Shown here piece by piece: positions 34,504-44,020 of a DNA stretch of 64,000 nucleotides. The stretch is from positions 62,001 to 126,000 of the forward strand of contig NZ_JACJRQ010000023.1 in assembly GCF_014697355.1 (NCBI RefSeq). Reading direction: 5' to 3'. This DNA comes from Nostoc calcicola FACHB-3891 (GTDB lineage: Bacteria > Cyanobacteriota > Cyanobacteriia > Cyanobacteriales > Nostocaceae). A program made the translations under genes and the position numbers. Positions within the stretch are counted from its first letter, which is position 1; each line of letters starts with the position of its first letter. The notes beneath the pieces were generated by a model that ran no database searches, was not told the DNA's origin, and saw nothing but the letters and a program-made list of their open reading frames with translations.

Positions 34504-36051
34504 TTGTTTTTCAACCGATATTTCTTAGAAATTATCCTCCGCACTGGAGAACATTTAATATTAGTTGTAATTGCAATGGTGGTGGCCGTTTCCATTGGCA
34601 TTCCTTTAGGCATTTTCATCACTCGCCAACCGAGACTAGCTCAACCTATTATCGGTCTAGCTAACGCTATTCAAACTACTCCCAGTTTAGCTATCTTTGG
34701 CTTTCTGATTTCGGTGCCATTCATCGGAGGAATTGGCAAAATTCCTGCTATCGTCACCTTGATTCTTTATGCTTTGCTCCCAGTAATTCGCAACACTTAT
34801 ATCGGCATTAATAGTGTTGAGCCAGCAATTCGAGAAGCGGGACGGGGGATGGGGATGACAGACCGGCAATTGCTATTTCAAGTAGAAATTCCTCTAGCTT
34901 TAGGCGTGATTTTGGCAGGAGTTAGGGTAGCAACAGTTATTTGTGTGGGAATTGCTACTATTGCAGCAGCTATTGGCGGTGGTGGTTTGGGGGTGTTTAT
35001 TTTTCGGGGAATTTCTACCCTGAATAATCAGCTAATTTTAGCTGGAGCGATACCCGCCGCTTTAATTGCGTTAAGTGCAGATTTCACCTTGGGATGGTTA
35101 GAAAAAAATCTGACACCGCAAAGAGAAAAAAGTATCACAATCAATCGGAAAATAGCCGTTTATTTGGCTATATTAACGTTACTAATTGGCGGATTAATTG
35201 GTTTTACCTATTGGCTGACACCACCAACAATTATTATTGGTTCTAAAAATTTCACTGAGCAAGTTATTTTAGGAGAATTACTGGCTCAACAAATTGAATC
35301 CCATACTAAATTAAGGGTTGATAGGCGTTTAAATTTAGGTGGGACTTTTATTTGTCATGAAGCCGTAAAAGCAGGGCAAATTGCTGGATATGTAGAATAT
35401 ACTGGAACGAGTTTCACATCTATTTTAAAACAAAAACCTATTAGCAATCCTCAAATAGTCTATCAAAAAGTTAAACAAGATTACGACCAGAAATTTAAAT
35501 TAGAAGTCATGCAGCCTTTGGGAGTGAACAGTACCTATGCCATGATTATTCGAGGTGAAGATGCTAAACGTTTGCAAATCAAAACTCTTTCTGAAGCAGC
35601 TAAATATACTCCCCAATGGCGAGCAGGATTTGGGTATGAATTTATCGCACGAGAAGATGGCTACCCAGGTTTAGCTAAGACTTATGGTTTCAAGTTTAGT
35701 AATCCTCCTCAACAAATGGAGTTAGGATTAATGTATAAATCCTTAGCGGAAAAAAAAGTAGATATAATCGCCGCAAATTCTACTGATGCCTTGATTCCTG
35801 TTCTTAAGTTAGTTATTTTGGAAGATGACAAGCAATATTTTCCTCCCTATGAAGCTGTCCCTGTGTTCAATGAAGCAACACTGAAAAAATATCCAGAACT
35901 AAGAGCAGCTATTAGTCAACTAGCTGGTTTAATTTCAACTGAAGAAATCCAAAAGATGAATTATCAAGTGGATAATCAATCTGTTCCTGTTGAGCAAGTT
36001 GTTCGTGATTGGCTAAAGTCTAAGAAACTGACAAATAAAATGGGAACGTAA
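34504..36051 (+). CDS. ABC transporter permease fused to substrate-binding protein (OpuBC/ProWX-like)
   Basis: The first ~210 residues are a permease with about five membrane segments and the EAGRGMGMTDRQLLFQVEIPL coupling loop of the glycine-betaine/choline family. After a further membrane segment (IAVYLAILTLLIGGLIGFTY), residues about 245-515 form a periplasmic OpuAC/OsmX-type binding domain (IIIGSKNFTEQVILGELLAQ, then GTSFTSILKQKP). This permits osmoprotectant uptake, with the binding domain tethered to the permease. The start is taken as TTG at 34504 because GGAG lies six bases upstream; a TTG at 34492 overlaps that site. No ATPase gene is adjacent on either side, so the energising subunit must be encoded elsewhere. 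Confidence 0.88.
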   Translation: MFFNRYFLEIILRTGEHLILVVIAMVVAVSIGIPLGIFITRQPRLAQPIIGLANAIQTTPSLAIFGFLISVPFIGGIGKIPAIVTLILYALLPVIRNTYIGINSVEPAIREAGRGMGMTDRQLLFQVEIPLALGVILAGVRVATVICVGIATIAAAIGGGGLGVFIFRGISTLNNQLILAGAIPAALIALSADFTLGWLEKNLTPQREKSITINRKIAVYLAILTLLIGGLIGFTYWLTPPTIIIGSKNFTEQVILGELLAQQIESHTKLRVDRRLNLGGTFICHEAVKAGQIAGYVEYTGTSFTSILKQKPISNPQIVYQKVKQDYDQKFKLEVMQPLGVNSTYAMIIRGEDAKRLQIKTLSEAAKYTPQWRAGFGYEFIAREDGYPGLAKTYGFKFSNPPQQMELGLMYKSLAEKKVDIIAANSTDALIPVLKLVILEDDKQYFPPYEAVPVFNEATLKKYPELRAAISQLAGLISTEEIQKMNYQVDNQSVPVEQVVRDWLKSKKLTNKMGT

Positions 36052-36082
36052 GACTTCTCCGTTTGTTTTTTTAGACTAAAGG

Positions 36083-36211
36083 ATACAGCATGATGGTACT
36101 GAAGTCGGCATTGCTACACTACTGTTGGAACAAGGTGTACCCAGAGAAGATATAGTATTGGCGTTTCACTCCCCTTATATGCGCCAATTTACTGAATTTG
36201 CCACCCATTAA
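36083..36211 (+). pseudogene. C-terminal remnant of a xisI gene
   Basis: The + strand encodes IQHDGTEVGIATLLLEQGVP, continuing REDIVLAFHSPYMRQFTEFATH and a stop. This corresponds to the C-terminal third of XisI, the factor described with XisF/XisH in fdxN-element excision in Anabaena and widespread as XisH/XisI pairs. No N-terminal part, start codon or xisH partner is present; the preceding bases belong to the end region of the ABC gene. Confidence 0.8.
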
Positions 36212-36224
36212 TGTCACTAATCGA

Positions 36225-37583
36225 TCATAATTTTTCCTGAATCTGCTCAAATACCCAATCGGGAATGGCATGTTCTTTGTCGTAAACATAATTATATTTT
36301 TCCTCTATTTTTTGCCAATCAATTGCAGTGTCTGACAAAATTTCTTGAGCAAATATATCCAAGGCTTTACCCGATAAGTTTTTCTCGAAACATTTTTTCA
36401 TCATCAAACGGCTTTCATCAATTTCGCCAATACATTCAAAAGGTGTATGCTGAGACAAGCCAAGCATTTCTCGAAAAATAGGTAGTAAATCTGCATCATC
36501 AAATAAATTTACTTGAAAAACTGCATCGACAATATTCGGTTTGAAAAAAGCCATTAAGCCTAACCAAACATAGGCGCATTTCGGACATTTTTTACACCAA
36601 GGTTTTTGAATATTACAGGAATGAATTTTTGGTAGGACTTCGGGATATTTACTAAAGTTTTTAAAGATGCGATAGTCGTAGATGGGTTGTAAGAGACTAA
36701 AATATTTAAAGTTAGATAAGAGATTTTCTCGAATAAATGTGTCTAAAATTTGTTCAGCCTCAAAACCTTTACCCCATTGATGGTTAACTTCTCTACCTAA
36801 ATCTTCCCAAAACAAATTTCCAGTATTGGCGCTTTTTTCATGAGCTAAAGATAAGTAATTGTATCCGCCATCGAGCATGATAAATAAAGATTCAAAGATA
36901 GAAACCGGAGTTTCTGGTGCGGTTATTCCTGAATTTTCGGGAAAATATAGTTGGAGAAAGGAATAGTCAATAAAGTCATCGTAAATCGAGATTTTATAAT
37001 TTTTAACTGCATGAACGTGTTGTAGGACTTTACTAATTAAATTATGCTGAATATCAGCTTTACCATAAACACTATGAGAATATTGCATTGAGGCAAAAGC
37101 AATACCTGATTCTTCTAAGATTTTCATGGCGAGAATACTATCTTTGCCTCCGCCACAACCAGCGAGGATGGTAGAATTATCTCCTAATATGGGAACAGGA
37201 TTACTTGCGGCTAAACTCGGCTGTGAATAGATAATTTCTGGTTGCTGATAATCGGTAATTTGATTTTCATACCAATGTTGAGCAAATACGCCTTGGTATA
37301 TTTTGACAAATAAATCCAAAACTGGCTTTGCTAAATATTCAGCAATTCTAGAAATATCATAGTATTTAGGGAATAACGAACATAATTTCATGCCTTCAAA
37401 TAAGGCAATATGAGCAGCAATGCGTTCTATTAATTGTTGAGAATATTTTTCCTGAAGTGCTGTAAAAGATATATCGTGATAGAAAACTTTTGTGGAAAAT
37501 TTAAATTTATCTGCACTGTATATTATGTCTAGATGATGTTCGTGGATTAGCAGTTCATCTATTTTAATAACTTCTATTTTCAT
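36225..37583 (-). CDS. PP-loop superfamily protein with Cys cluster, 452 aa
   Basis: The sequence contains a PP-loop nucleotide-binding motif, LAGCGGGKDSILAMKIL (about residues 138-154), as in enzymes that adenylate a substrate (ATP to AMP plus PPi). It also has a later Cys cluster, CNIQKPWCKKCPKCAYVW (about 326-343), that could bind zinc. The N-terminal ~130 residues look like a separate accessory domain. I do not recognise it firmly. One candidate is the MurL-type epimerase family (UDP-MurNAc-L-Ala-L-Glu epimerase), whose reaction also consumes ATP to AMP, but this is a guess. It lies 104 nt downstream of a large PLP decarboxylase on the same strand. Confidence 0.65.
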   Translation of the reverse strand: MKIEVIKIDELLIHEHHLDIIYSADKFKFSTKVFYHDISFTALQEKYSQQLIERIAAHIALFEGMKLCSLFPKYYDISRIAEYLAKPVLDLFVKIYQGVFAQHWYENQITDYQQPEIIYSQPSLAASNPVPILGDNSTILAGCGGGKDSILAMKILEESGIAFASMQYSHSVYGKADIQHNLISKVLQHVHAVKNYKISIYDDFIDYSFLQLYFPENSGITAPETPVSIFESLFIMLDGGYNYLSLAHEKSANTGNLFWEDLGREVNHQWGKGFEAEQILDTFIRENLLSNFKYFSLLQPIYDYRIFKNFSKYPEVLPKIHSCNIQKPWCKKCPKCAYVWLGLMAFFKPNIVDAVFQVNLFDDADLLPIFREMLGLSQHTPFECIGEIDESRLMMKKCFEKNLSGKALDIFAQEILSDTAIDWQKIEEKYNYVYDKEHAIPDWVFEQIQEKL

Positions 37584-37687
37584 TAGTTTTTTAAACCCCT
37601 GTTAATAAGTAGCGATCGCTCCTACCAATATTAAATCAGTAAAAGCGATCGCTGCTGCAATCATCCTAAATTTTCCCAGCCAAAATG

Positions 37688-39967
37688 CTACTCTATTTCG
37701 TCTTGAATATCGTCAATCACCTTTAAAATCGATTCCCGAATTATTCCCTCCAGGACATCGATAAACGAACCTTCAGCCGTTTCAGTCGTCCAGGGATCTT
37801 GGACTACGGTACGAATGACAGTAATTGGTTCATCCGGGTCACCAGTCACGCCTAAACGCTGTTTGTAGTGTTCAATGAAATAAGAACCATAAGCTTCAGC
37901 GTTGAAATCTGTGGTACTAACAATCATCGGATAATTGTTAATATCATCTCCTTCATCAATACTCAGGTTTTCATAATACCGTTTATTGAGAAGGTTAGCA
38001 TTCTTTAAACTGGTATTGAGTTTACCATTAATCTTGAAGTTGAAAGCGTAAATCAAGATGTTTAAATCAGGCCCTAGTTCTTCAAGTGCGGCCATAGCTT
38101 CTTCATCTTGCTGAACCTCTTCATTGGTTCTACCATCAACTCTTTCCCGAATGAATTTAATTTTTTCTGCTTCTGTATTTCCGGGAATAGAATCTGGAAT
38201 TAAAGTCAGAGGAACAATAGTAAAAGGATCTTCCTCTTTGGCCATGCACAACAGTCGAGCATAGAGTTTATCACCACTGAAGAGAGCCTGACTCAAAATT
38301 CTACCATAGCCATCTTTGGTGGGTCGAATGATGCGATGGCTCAAATATATCGCCGCCGGAGCTGCACCTGGTTTAGAACCCTCAATTCCATAAATACCAA
38401 TGGTTGGCTCTGCTTCTCCATGAAAAACGTAGGGAGCAACGAAGGTAACTAAATTCCGCATCGCTGAGTTGCGATAGCACAATGCTCCCCCTGGATAGGG
38501 GATGTAACCTGATTTATGGGGATCGACGGTAATGGAGTCAGCCTGGGGAAGCGCAGCGAATTGCTCCTCTACGTAAGCACTCAAGGGACAAATTGAGAGG
38601 TCTGCATCTTTGGGAGAGGGTAAATAAAAGTCTGCGTCAGTACGTAATAGGGTAGCGAAATATCCCCCCCAAGCAGCATCAGCATGAACCGTAAATTGCA
38701 ATCCTTTTTGGTTGAATTCTTCTCGTAGTTCCAGAATTTTCTTGAGGGGATCGACCGCACTTTCTTCAGTGGTACCAATAACTGCAACGACGGTATAAAC
38801 AGGAATTTTGTTGTCTAGGCAATATTGTAAATCTTCTCGGAGATTATAGCCTTTGAGTCCATCTTGTATTGGTTCAGCTTTAGGAAGTTTAAGAGGTTCA
38901 ATTCTCATTCTGCCATGTTCGTCTACCTCCACATCAATCATGTGGGAGGCTCCGATTCCTAAAATAGCAGCTGCTTTGGGGAATGAGTAATGTTTAGTTC
39001 CTGGTACGAAAAAGACGGGAGATACAATTTCTTGTAAATAACGTTTGGAAAATTCTTGTATGCCCAAATCTTGGAGCGAATACTTAGATAAAGCCGCAGA
39101 TAAAATGCTAGAGGCTTTACTTTCGTCAACGCCTTGGCTGGCTAATTGATTGGTGATTTGCACAGATAAGGCTAGGATATCGTCAACTTTAAGGTTTAAC
39201 AGTTGCCAAGTGTCGAGCTTGATTAATTGTTGTTCTGTCCAAGTTTTAGAAGTTGGCGAGTAGGCATTAATCTTAATTTTTTCTGCTACCTTCACCAAGT
39301 TTCCGTCGTTTAACAAAGCTTCTTTGATCGAAATCGGATAAAATTTGAGATTTCTCGCTGACCAAATAGCCTCTATGTTTGCAACAGTTCCCCCACAAGT
39401 GACGTGTCCCCAGGCTCGCAGCTCATCAGTTTCATTTTCCTGTGGTGGAACGTGGTATCCTAGCATTCGGCAAAGATCGTCACCTACCTGAATTTCTAGT
39501 TTTGTGGTGACAGTGGAAGCTTCAAAAGCCACATTATTGGCGTTGTACAACATTCCTGCAAAGTAGCCAATCACGGAAGGAATTGTTGAATCCCAACCCA
39601 TGTGTCCTTGATAGCGCAGGCTGAAAAAGGGAACCGATTTCTTGAGTTCTTCTAATAAGTCATGATAACCTTCTTCAATGAGATGAACCGCTCGTTGGTA
39701 GTCTGGCGATCGCTTGATTTCTTCTGTAATATGACAAGGATCGTCAGGAAAGTAACTATTTCTCCACTCAGCCTGGGAGTCAATTGCCTGTAATATCAAG
39801 CTTTTGAGCAGTTCGGCATTTTCTGCTCTGGGCCCTAAAAACCATGCTTCTACCGATCTTGAGCCAGTTGTATTTAAATTTAGGTTATTTGGTTTTTTAA
39901 AAGACTCTTGGATACGGTGTGTTGCTTTTTCAAAAGCTTTACTGAAAGTCTCTCTGGGAGTTCTCAT
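37688..39967 (-). CDS. PLP-dependent decarboxylase, group II type, 759 aa
   Basis: Large member of the glutamate/tyrosine decarboxylase-like fold-type I family. The cofactor Lys is in DSITVDPHKSGYIPYPGGAL (about K485) and the PLP-contact Asp in FTVHADAAWGGYFATLL. GHVTCGGTVANIEAIWSARN is the phosphate-binding region. It is much longer than typical 450-500-aa bacterial GadB, with extra N-terminal and C-terminal segments; tyrosine decarboxylases of about 620 aa are the closer type by motif. Substrate not assignable. The PP-loop gene follows 104 nt downstream, suggesting a two-gene unit. Confidence 0.85.
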   Translation of the reverse strand: MRTPRETFSKAFEKATHRIQESFKKPNNLNLNTTGSRSVEAWFLGPRAENAELLKSLILQAIDSQAEWRNSYFPDDPCHITEEIKRSPDYQRAVHLIEEGYHDLLEELKKSVPFFSLRYQGHMGWDSTIPSVIGYFAGMLYNANNVAFEASTVTTKLEIQVGDDLCRMLGYHVPPQENETDELRAWGHVTCGGTVANIEAIWSARNLKFYPISIKEALLNDGNLVKVAEKIKINAYSPTSKTWTEQQLIKLDTWQLLNLKVDDILALSVQITNQLASQGVDESKASSILSAALSKYSLQDLGIQEFSKRYLQEIVSPVFFVPGTKHYSFPKAAAILGIGASHMIDVEVDEHGRMRIEPLKLPKAEPIQDGLKGYNLREDLQYCLDNKIPVYTVVAVIGTTEESAVDPLKKILELREEFNQKGLQFTVHADAAWGGYFATLLRTDADFYLPSPKDADLSICPLSAYVEEQFAALPQADSITVDPHKSGYIPYPGGALCYRNSAMRNLVTFVAPYVFHGEAEPTIGIYGIEGSKPGAAPAAIYLSHRIIRPTKDGYGRILSQALFSGDKLYARLLCMAKEEDPFTIVPLTLIPDSIPGNTEAEKIKFIRERVDGRTNEEVQQDEEAMAALEELGPDLNILIYAFNFKINGKLNTSLKNANLLNKRYYENLSIDEGDDINNYPMIVSTTDFNAEAYGSYFIEHYKQRLGVTGDPDEPITVIRTVVQDPWTTETAEGSFIDVLEGIIRESILKVIDDIQDEIE

Positions 39968-40703
39968 CAGAACCTTCTCCTTGTTAGATAAAACAGATTC
40001 AGTCTTGAAACGCTATTTCTAAAGAAAGATAAAGATTAGCAATGTGGCAATGTCTAATCACAAACCACTTTGCATCGATGCATCATTAAAAATATGGTTG
40101 ATATGATGTTAATACAACTATGAAAACCTCAATCCAGACCTTAATAATCGTTTACAAGTAGCGTCTGATATTTTTGGTGACAAATCTAGGACTTACCCAT
40201 TGACAGGAAATACAAAATATGGATTGAGCCAAGATGCTGACTCTGTTGGCGAATTGCGATCGCTATCCTCAAAGCCTTGAGATGTTGTAGCTCCTCACCC
40301 CACAAATTGCGGCTTATAAATTCGCCAACAAAGTCTTAATCCTCCCGAATATTCTTGGCTTCTCCCCTCTTTTTGTAAAATTGGGATACTTCGCTTTACA
40401 AATGACTATTTATGTGCATAGTTTCAAGACATTTTGGTGAATGCATAGATGCAGAATAGTATTCGTTAAGCACTACTTTGGTTGATTCTGTAAGCGATTT
40501 GCAGATATTTTGGGCAATCTCGATCGCACCAGTGAATACCTTCATCTGATTCATACCTATAAAAATATAGGAGCCAAGTTTCTTAATGCTTAACTTAATG
40601 AAATTAAGAAACCTGGGAATCTAGCAAACAGGGAACAGAGAGAATCTTCCAAGGTATCTTTCAAGTTTTACACTATCAATTTTCAATTTTTGGGAGTAAT
40701 GTT
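39968..40703. other. Spacer between divergent decarboxylase and chitinase genes
   Basis: No gene is credible. The region is mixed AT-rich sequence with one HIP1 site near 40257 and must hold the promoters of both genes. A GGGAG purine tract lies 7 nt before the chitinase ATG. No known riboswitch or RNA motif was seen. Confidence 0.4.
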
Positions 40704-43013
40704 ATGTCCAATCGCTTTTCTCGACGGCAATTTGTAAAATTTGCAGGTGGTGTTGTAGCTGGAAGCGCAGCAGTAGGAAGTGCGCCTTTAGTTAACTTGC
40801 TTGCAGCTAATGCCCAAAACTCTGGAGGATATAAAGTTGTTGGTTATTTTGAAAACTGGTCTCAATACCGCCAAGGAGGCGGAAAGTTTTTGCCAGCACA
40901 GATCGATCCATCACTGTATACACACATAAACTTTGCTTTTGGCATTTTCGGCTATATCACCAAAGGCATTGCGCCAAATAACCCACGCCTTACTGGTGAC
41001 TATAGAATTCAACCCATAGAGTGGAACGATCAGACGGTACTCTATCCGGAAATCCAAAAACTCAAGCAAAAGAATCCTAATCTTAAGACGTTATTATCAA
41101 TTGGTGGATGGGGCTTTAATGACCTCCAAGATCCGATTAAAATAGGCACTTATACTTATAATCTTTTCAGCCAAATGGCAGCTTCGGCAGCAGGAAGGCA
41201 ACAGTTTATCTATTCTGCGATCGAATATGCTCAAAAATATAAATTCGATGGAATTGACCTGGATTGGGAATATCCTGGTTATAAGGGTAGAGGAGGTAGA
41301 CCAGAAGATTTCGCAAATTTCCTTGCTCTACTGCGGGAGTTCCGTAGTGCCATCTCTGGAAGAAACTTTCTTTTAACCATCGCCTCATCTGCCATAGTCC
41401 CAACAGGCGTACCAGATCGATATCGCTCCAATCCAGGATCTTACTTTCAATGGCTGGCTCAGTGTGCTCAATATTTAGATTGGCTCAACGTCATGTCCTA
41501 CGACTATCACGGTGCATTTCCTGACGATAAAGTAACAGGGATGAACGCACCGCTACCCCAAGACTCTACGCCCAAAGGGCCATTCAGTGTCAAAAATACT
41601 ATTGAAGCTTACCTAGCGGCGGGGATTCCCAATAGCAAAATCGTTATGGGTATACCAACATACGGGCGGACGTTCAAAGTATCCAGCCCACTGACTTTAA
41701 GCGATAATGGCCCAGGAAAGTCTTATAGTAGTGCCGGTCCTGCGGGGATATCAACTGTGACTTCAGGAGTCCTCTCATACTACGAAATTCAAAACCGGAT
41801 ATCAAGCGGTTCTCTGACACGACGGTGGCATGAACCAACTCTGACTCCCTACGCCTACAATAGCCAAACTAGTGAGTGGGTAAGTTATGACGATACTGAG
41901 TCAATCGGTTATAAAACCAGTTATTTGATTGAGAAAAAACTCGGTGGCGCGATGATTTGGGCGATCGGTTTAGACCAATTTCAAAGCGGTTTCCCTCTCA
42001 TTAAAAGGGTAAAATCTATTTTAGATAACCCTGCATCAAGACCAAAGTTGCCATCTTACCTTGTGTCTAGTGGACGCAGATATAACGAATACTCCTTTTT
42101 ATGTACCCATAATTCTTTTGCTAATTCTGACGATGGTTGGCTTGCTCCGAACCAATTTAACACTATTACTAAGCAACTTAATGATGGCGTTAGATCGCTG
42201 ATGCTGGACATATATTATAATCCTGAAAAAGATTTATTATATTTAAAGCATGGGTTAGAGATAGGCTTAAAATTCCTGCCTCATATATTAAATGAGGTAG
42301 TGACTTTTCTCAAAAATAATCGCAACGAAGTAGTAACTATTTTCTTGGAAGATTACGTTTACCCTAACACTAATAGGTTAAAAGAAGAGCTTGACAAAGT
42401 TGCAGGCTTGAAAGAGTTAATCTACGATCCGGATAACAATTCAAATTGGAGCGTCCAAGTCACAGGAGAATGGCCTTTACTATCCGAAATGATCGAATGG
42501 AATAAGCGCTTAATTATTTTCAGTGATAAAAACCACAAGAATTTAACTACAAAAATTGGAGTAGCTTACGATCGCAATTACATACTACAAAATTATTGGA
42601 GTCTTGGCGATGGTGGTACAGACTGGGATTGTCAGTCAAGATGGCGTGACGGATACCATTATCAAGCAGTGCGAGAAGGAACGCCGTCTAGCCAGTGGAA
42701 ATATGCAGATCCACAATTACATCCTAAAGTAGTTGAGAAAAAATCAGCATTATTCCTTTTTAACCATTTTAGAAATGTCCCTACTAGGATAACCGCAGCA
42801 CTTGATAACACCTATGACAAAATAATGGACAGAATAGAGAACCGTTGTTGTAATTCAGCATTTCTGCCTAAAGAGAAGACAACAAAGCAGCTGCCAAATT
42901 TTGTGGCTGTTGATTTTTGGCAAGAGCCAGTTTTATACAATAATAAGGCTGCTAATGTTGTCCAGGAACTAAATAGAAGGTGGGAAAAGAAGCTGGGATG
43001 TGCTAATCGATGA
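40704..43013 (+). CDS. Tat-exported GH18 chitinase fused to PI-PLC-like domain, 769 aa
   Basis: Residues 1-38 form a twin-arginine signal (SRRQFVKF followed by a hydrophobic stretch), so the protein is exported folded. Residues about 43-440 are a glycoside hydrolase family 18 domain. It has the SIGGW strand (132-136), the catalytic FDGIDLDWEYP (181-191, acid E189), LNVMSYDYHG and a C-terminal GAMIWAIGLDQ. Residues about 455-755 resemble the X domain of phosphatidylinositol-specific phospholipase C, with FLCTHNSFANS (H469), RSLMLDIYYN, LKHGLEIG (H516) and VVTIFLEDY. Both catalytic-type histidines appear present. GH18 cleaves chitin-like polymers; the fusion partner suggests an additional lipid or glycolipid target. 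SD GGGAG supports the ATG. Confidence 0.85.
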   Translation: MSNRFSRRQFVKFAGGVVAGSAAVGSAPLVNLLAANAQNSGGYKVVGYFENWSQYRQGGGKFLPAQIDPSLYTHINFAFGIFGYITKGIAPNNPRLTGDYRIQPIEWNDQTVLYPEIQKLKQKNPNLKTLLSIGGWGFNDLQDPIKIGTYTYNLFSQMAASAAGRQQFIYSAIEYAQKYKFDGIDLDWEYPGYKGRGGRPEDFANFLALLREFRSAISGRNFLLTIASSAIVPTGVPDRYRSNPGSYFQWLAQCAQYLDWLNVMSYDYHGAFPDDKVTGMNAPLPQDSTPKGPFSVKNTIEAYLAAGIPNSKIVMGIPTYGRTFKVSSPLTLSDNGPGKSYSSAGPAGISTVTSGVLSYYEIQNRISSGSLTRRWHEPTLTPYAYNSQTSEWVSYDDTESIGYKTSYLIEKKLGGAMIWAIGLDQFQSGFPLIKRVKSILDNPASRPKLPSYLVSSGRRYNEYSFLCTHNSFANSDDGWLAPNQFNTITKQLNDGVRSLMLDIYYNPEKDLLYLKHGLEIGLKFLPHILNEVVTFLKNNRNEVVTIFLEDYVYPNTNRLKEELDKVAGLKELIYDPDNNSNWSVQVTGEWPLLSEMIEWNKRLIIFSDKNHKNLTTKIGVAYDRNYILQNYWSLGDGGTDWDCQSRWRDGYHYQAVREGTPSSQWKYADPQLHPKVVEKKSALFLFNHFRNVPTRITAALDNTYDKIMDRIENRCCNSAFLPKEKTTKQLPNFVAVDFWQEPVLYNNKAANVVQELNRRWEKKLGCANR

Positions 43014-44020
43014 TCCAGCAGATAACAAATTTATGAAGTACAGTAACAGCAGGGAATAAACCAGTTTTTTAAATGTTTAGGATTGACTAAATCAAGTACA
43101 GTAGTAATTACAGCAGATTTCAAGTTAATGAAGTATACTATTTAGTTCTGGTAGCTAGACTCAGAGCGTATTTTCATTCATAATTCATAATTCTGAATTC
43201 TGCTGTAAATCTCTACAATCAATTGCCAACTAAAACATAGGATGCCCAATATCTAGGACGAGTATATTCAGAACCAGACAGTAGTTTTAGAGACTTACAA
43301 GGAAAAAAATATTCCATAGTAGGGTAGCACATCTGTGCTACCCGAAAAATGTACAAATAATTCGGGATAGCTTATTTTCTGGAAGTCCCATTAGCTGAGC
43401 AAGGCGTAGAGCTTCTGCTGTAGTTTTACCAGTCATTAATTGACGATAAATAATCGCTGCAACGCTTAAAATATCGGGTGAAATGAACAGTGATACTGAA
43501 AGTTACGCTCAGGATTTGATGAGCCGCTTTCAACACTGCATAAATAAATCTTATAAGCCTTATTAGTTATTTATATAAGTTTTGTATTTCCTTGGTCAGG
43601 TTCAAAGGATATTCTGGAACTTATATGTCATGAAATTTTGACATTTTCAGTAACCAAACTTTTTAAATCATTAAAGAGGGAACTCTTAACGGGGAAGAGG
43701 GAACAGAATGTAATGTATGGGGATTTAAAACCAACACATAACTTGCTACTTGATAGTTGTAGGGATCTGTTACTCCCTCCAGGGACAGGAAATAGGAAAA
43801 ACTGTTCCCTGTTCCCTTCTTGGATGAATTGGAATTTTGTACCGATAAAAATACTGATTTATGGTTGAAACATTCTGTTCATCAAATGGGAATATTAGCT
43901 CATAACTCTAATTTAAAATTCCGTTGATTGACAGAGTTTCGGTATTTTTTTAGCTAAGGCAGTAAATACAGAAAATCTTCTGGTGTTGAGGACTGTTGTT
44001 TGTAATTGCTCTGGAGAATT
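43014..44020. other. 1-kb spacer with hairpin and decayed coding fragment
   Basis: No intact gene is called. A perfect hairpin lies at 43322-43343. On the minus strand, about 43370-43500 encodes an open fragment (PDILSVAAIIYRQLMTGKTT and onward) with no start codon, possibly the decayed end of a gene. Further right, GGGAACAG/CTGTTCCC-type repeats surround a frame at 43638-43868 that has no family features. Confidence 0.4.
43322..43343. repeat. Perfect hairpin
   Basis: GGGTAGCACA-TC-TGTGCTACCC gives a 10-bp stem with a 2-nt loop, about 300 nt after the chitinase stop. GAAAAAT follows on the plus strand, so it may act as a weak terminator; equally it may be a dispersed palindrome. Confidence 0.65.

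Noticed and set aside
43370..43500. Open minus-strand fragment (PDILSVAAIIYRQLMTGKTT...) after the chitinase
   Set aside because: Looks like the decayed end of a gene but I cannot name a family, it has no start codon, and a stop lies just upstream; left as a note in the spacer entry.
43638..43868. 76-codon plus-strand frame in the 43-44 kb spacer
   Set aside because: Made largely of repetitive GGGAA/TTCCC sequence, no ribosome binding site or homology features.
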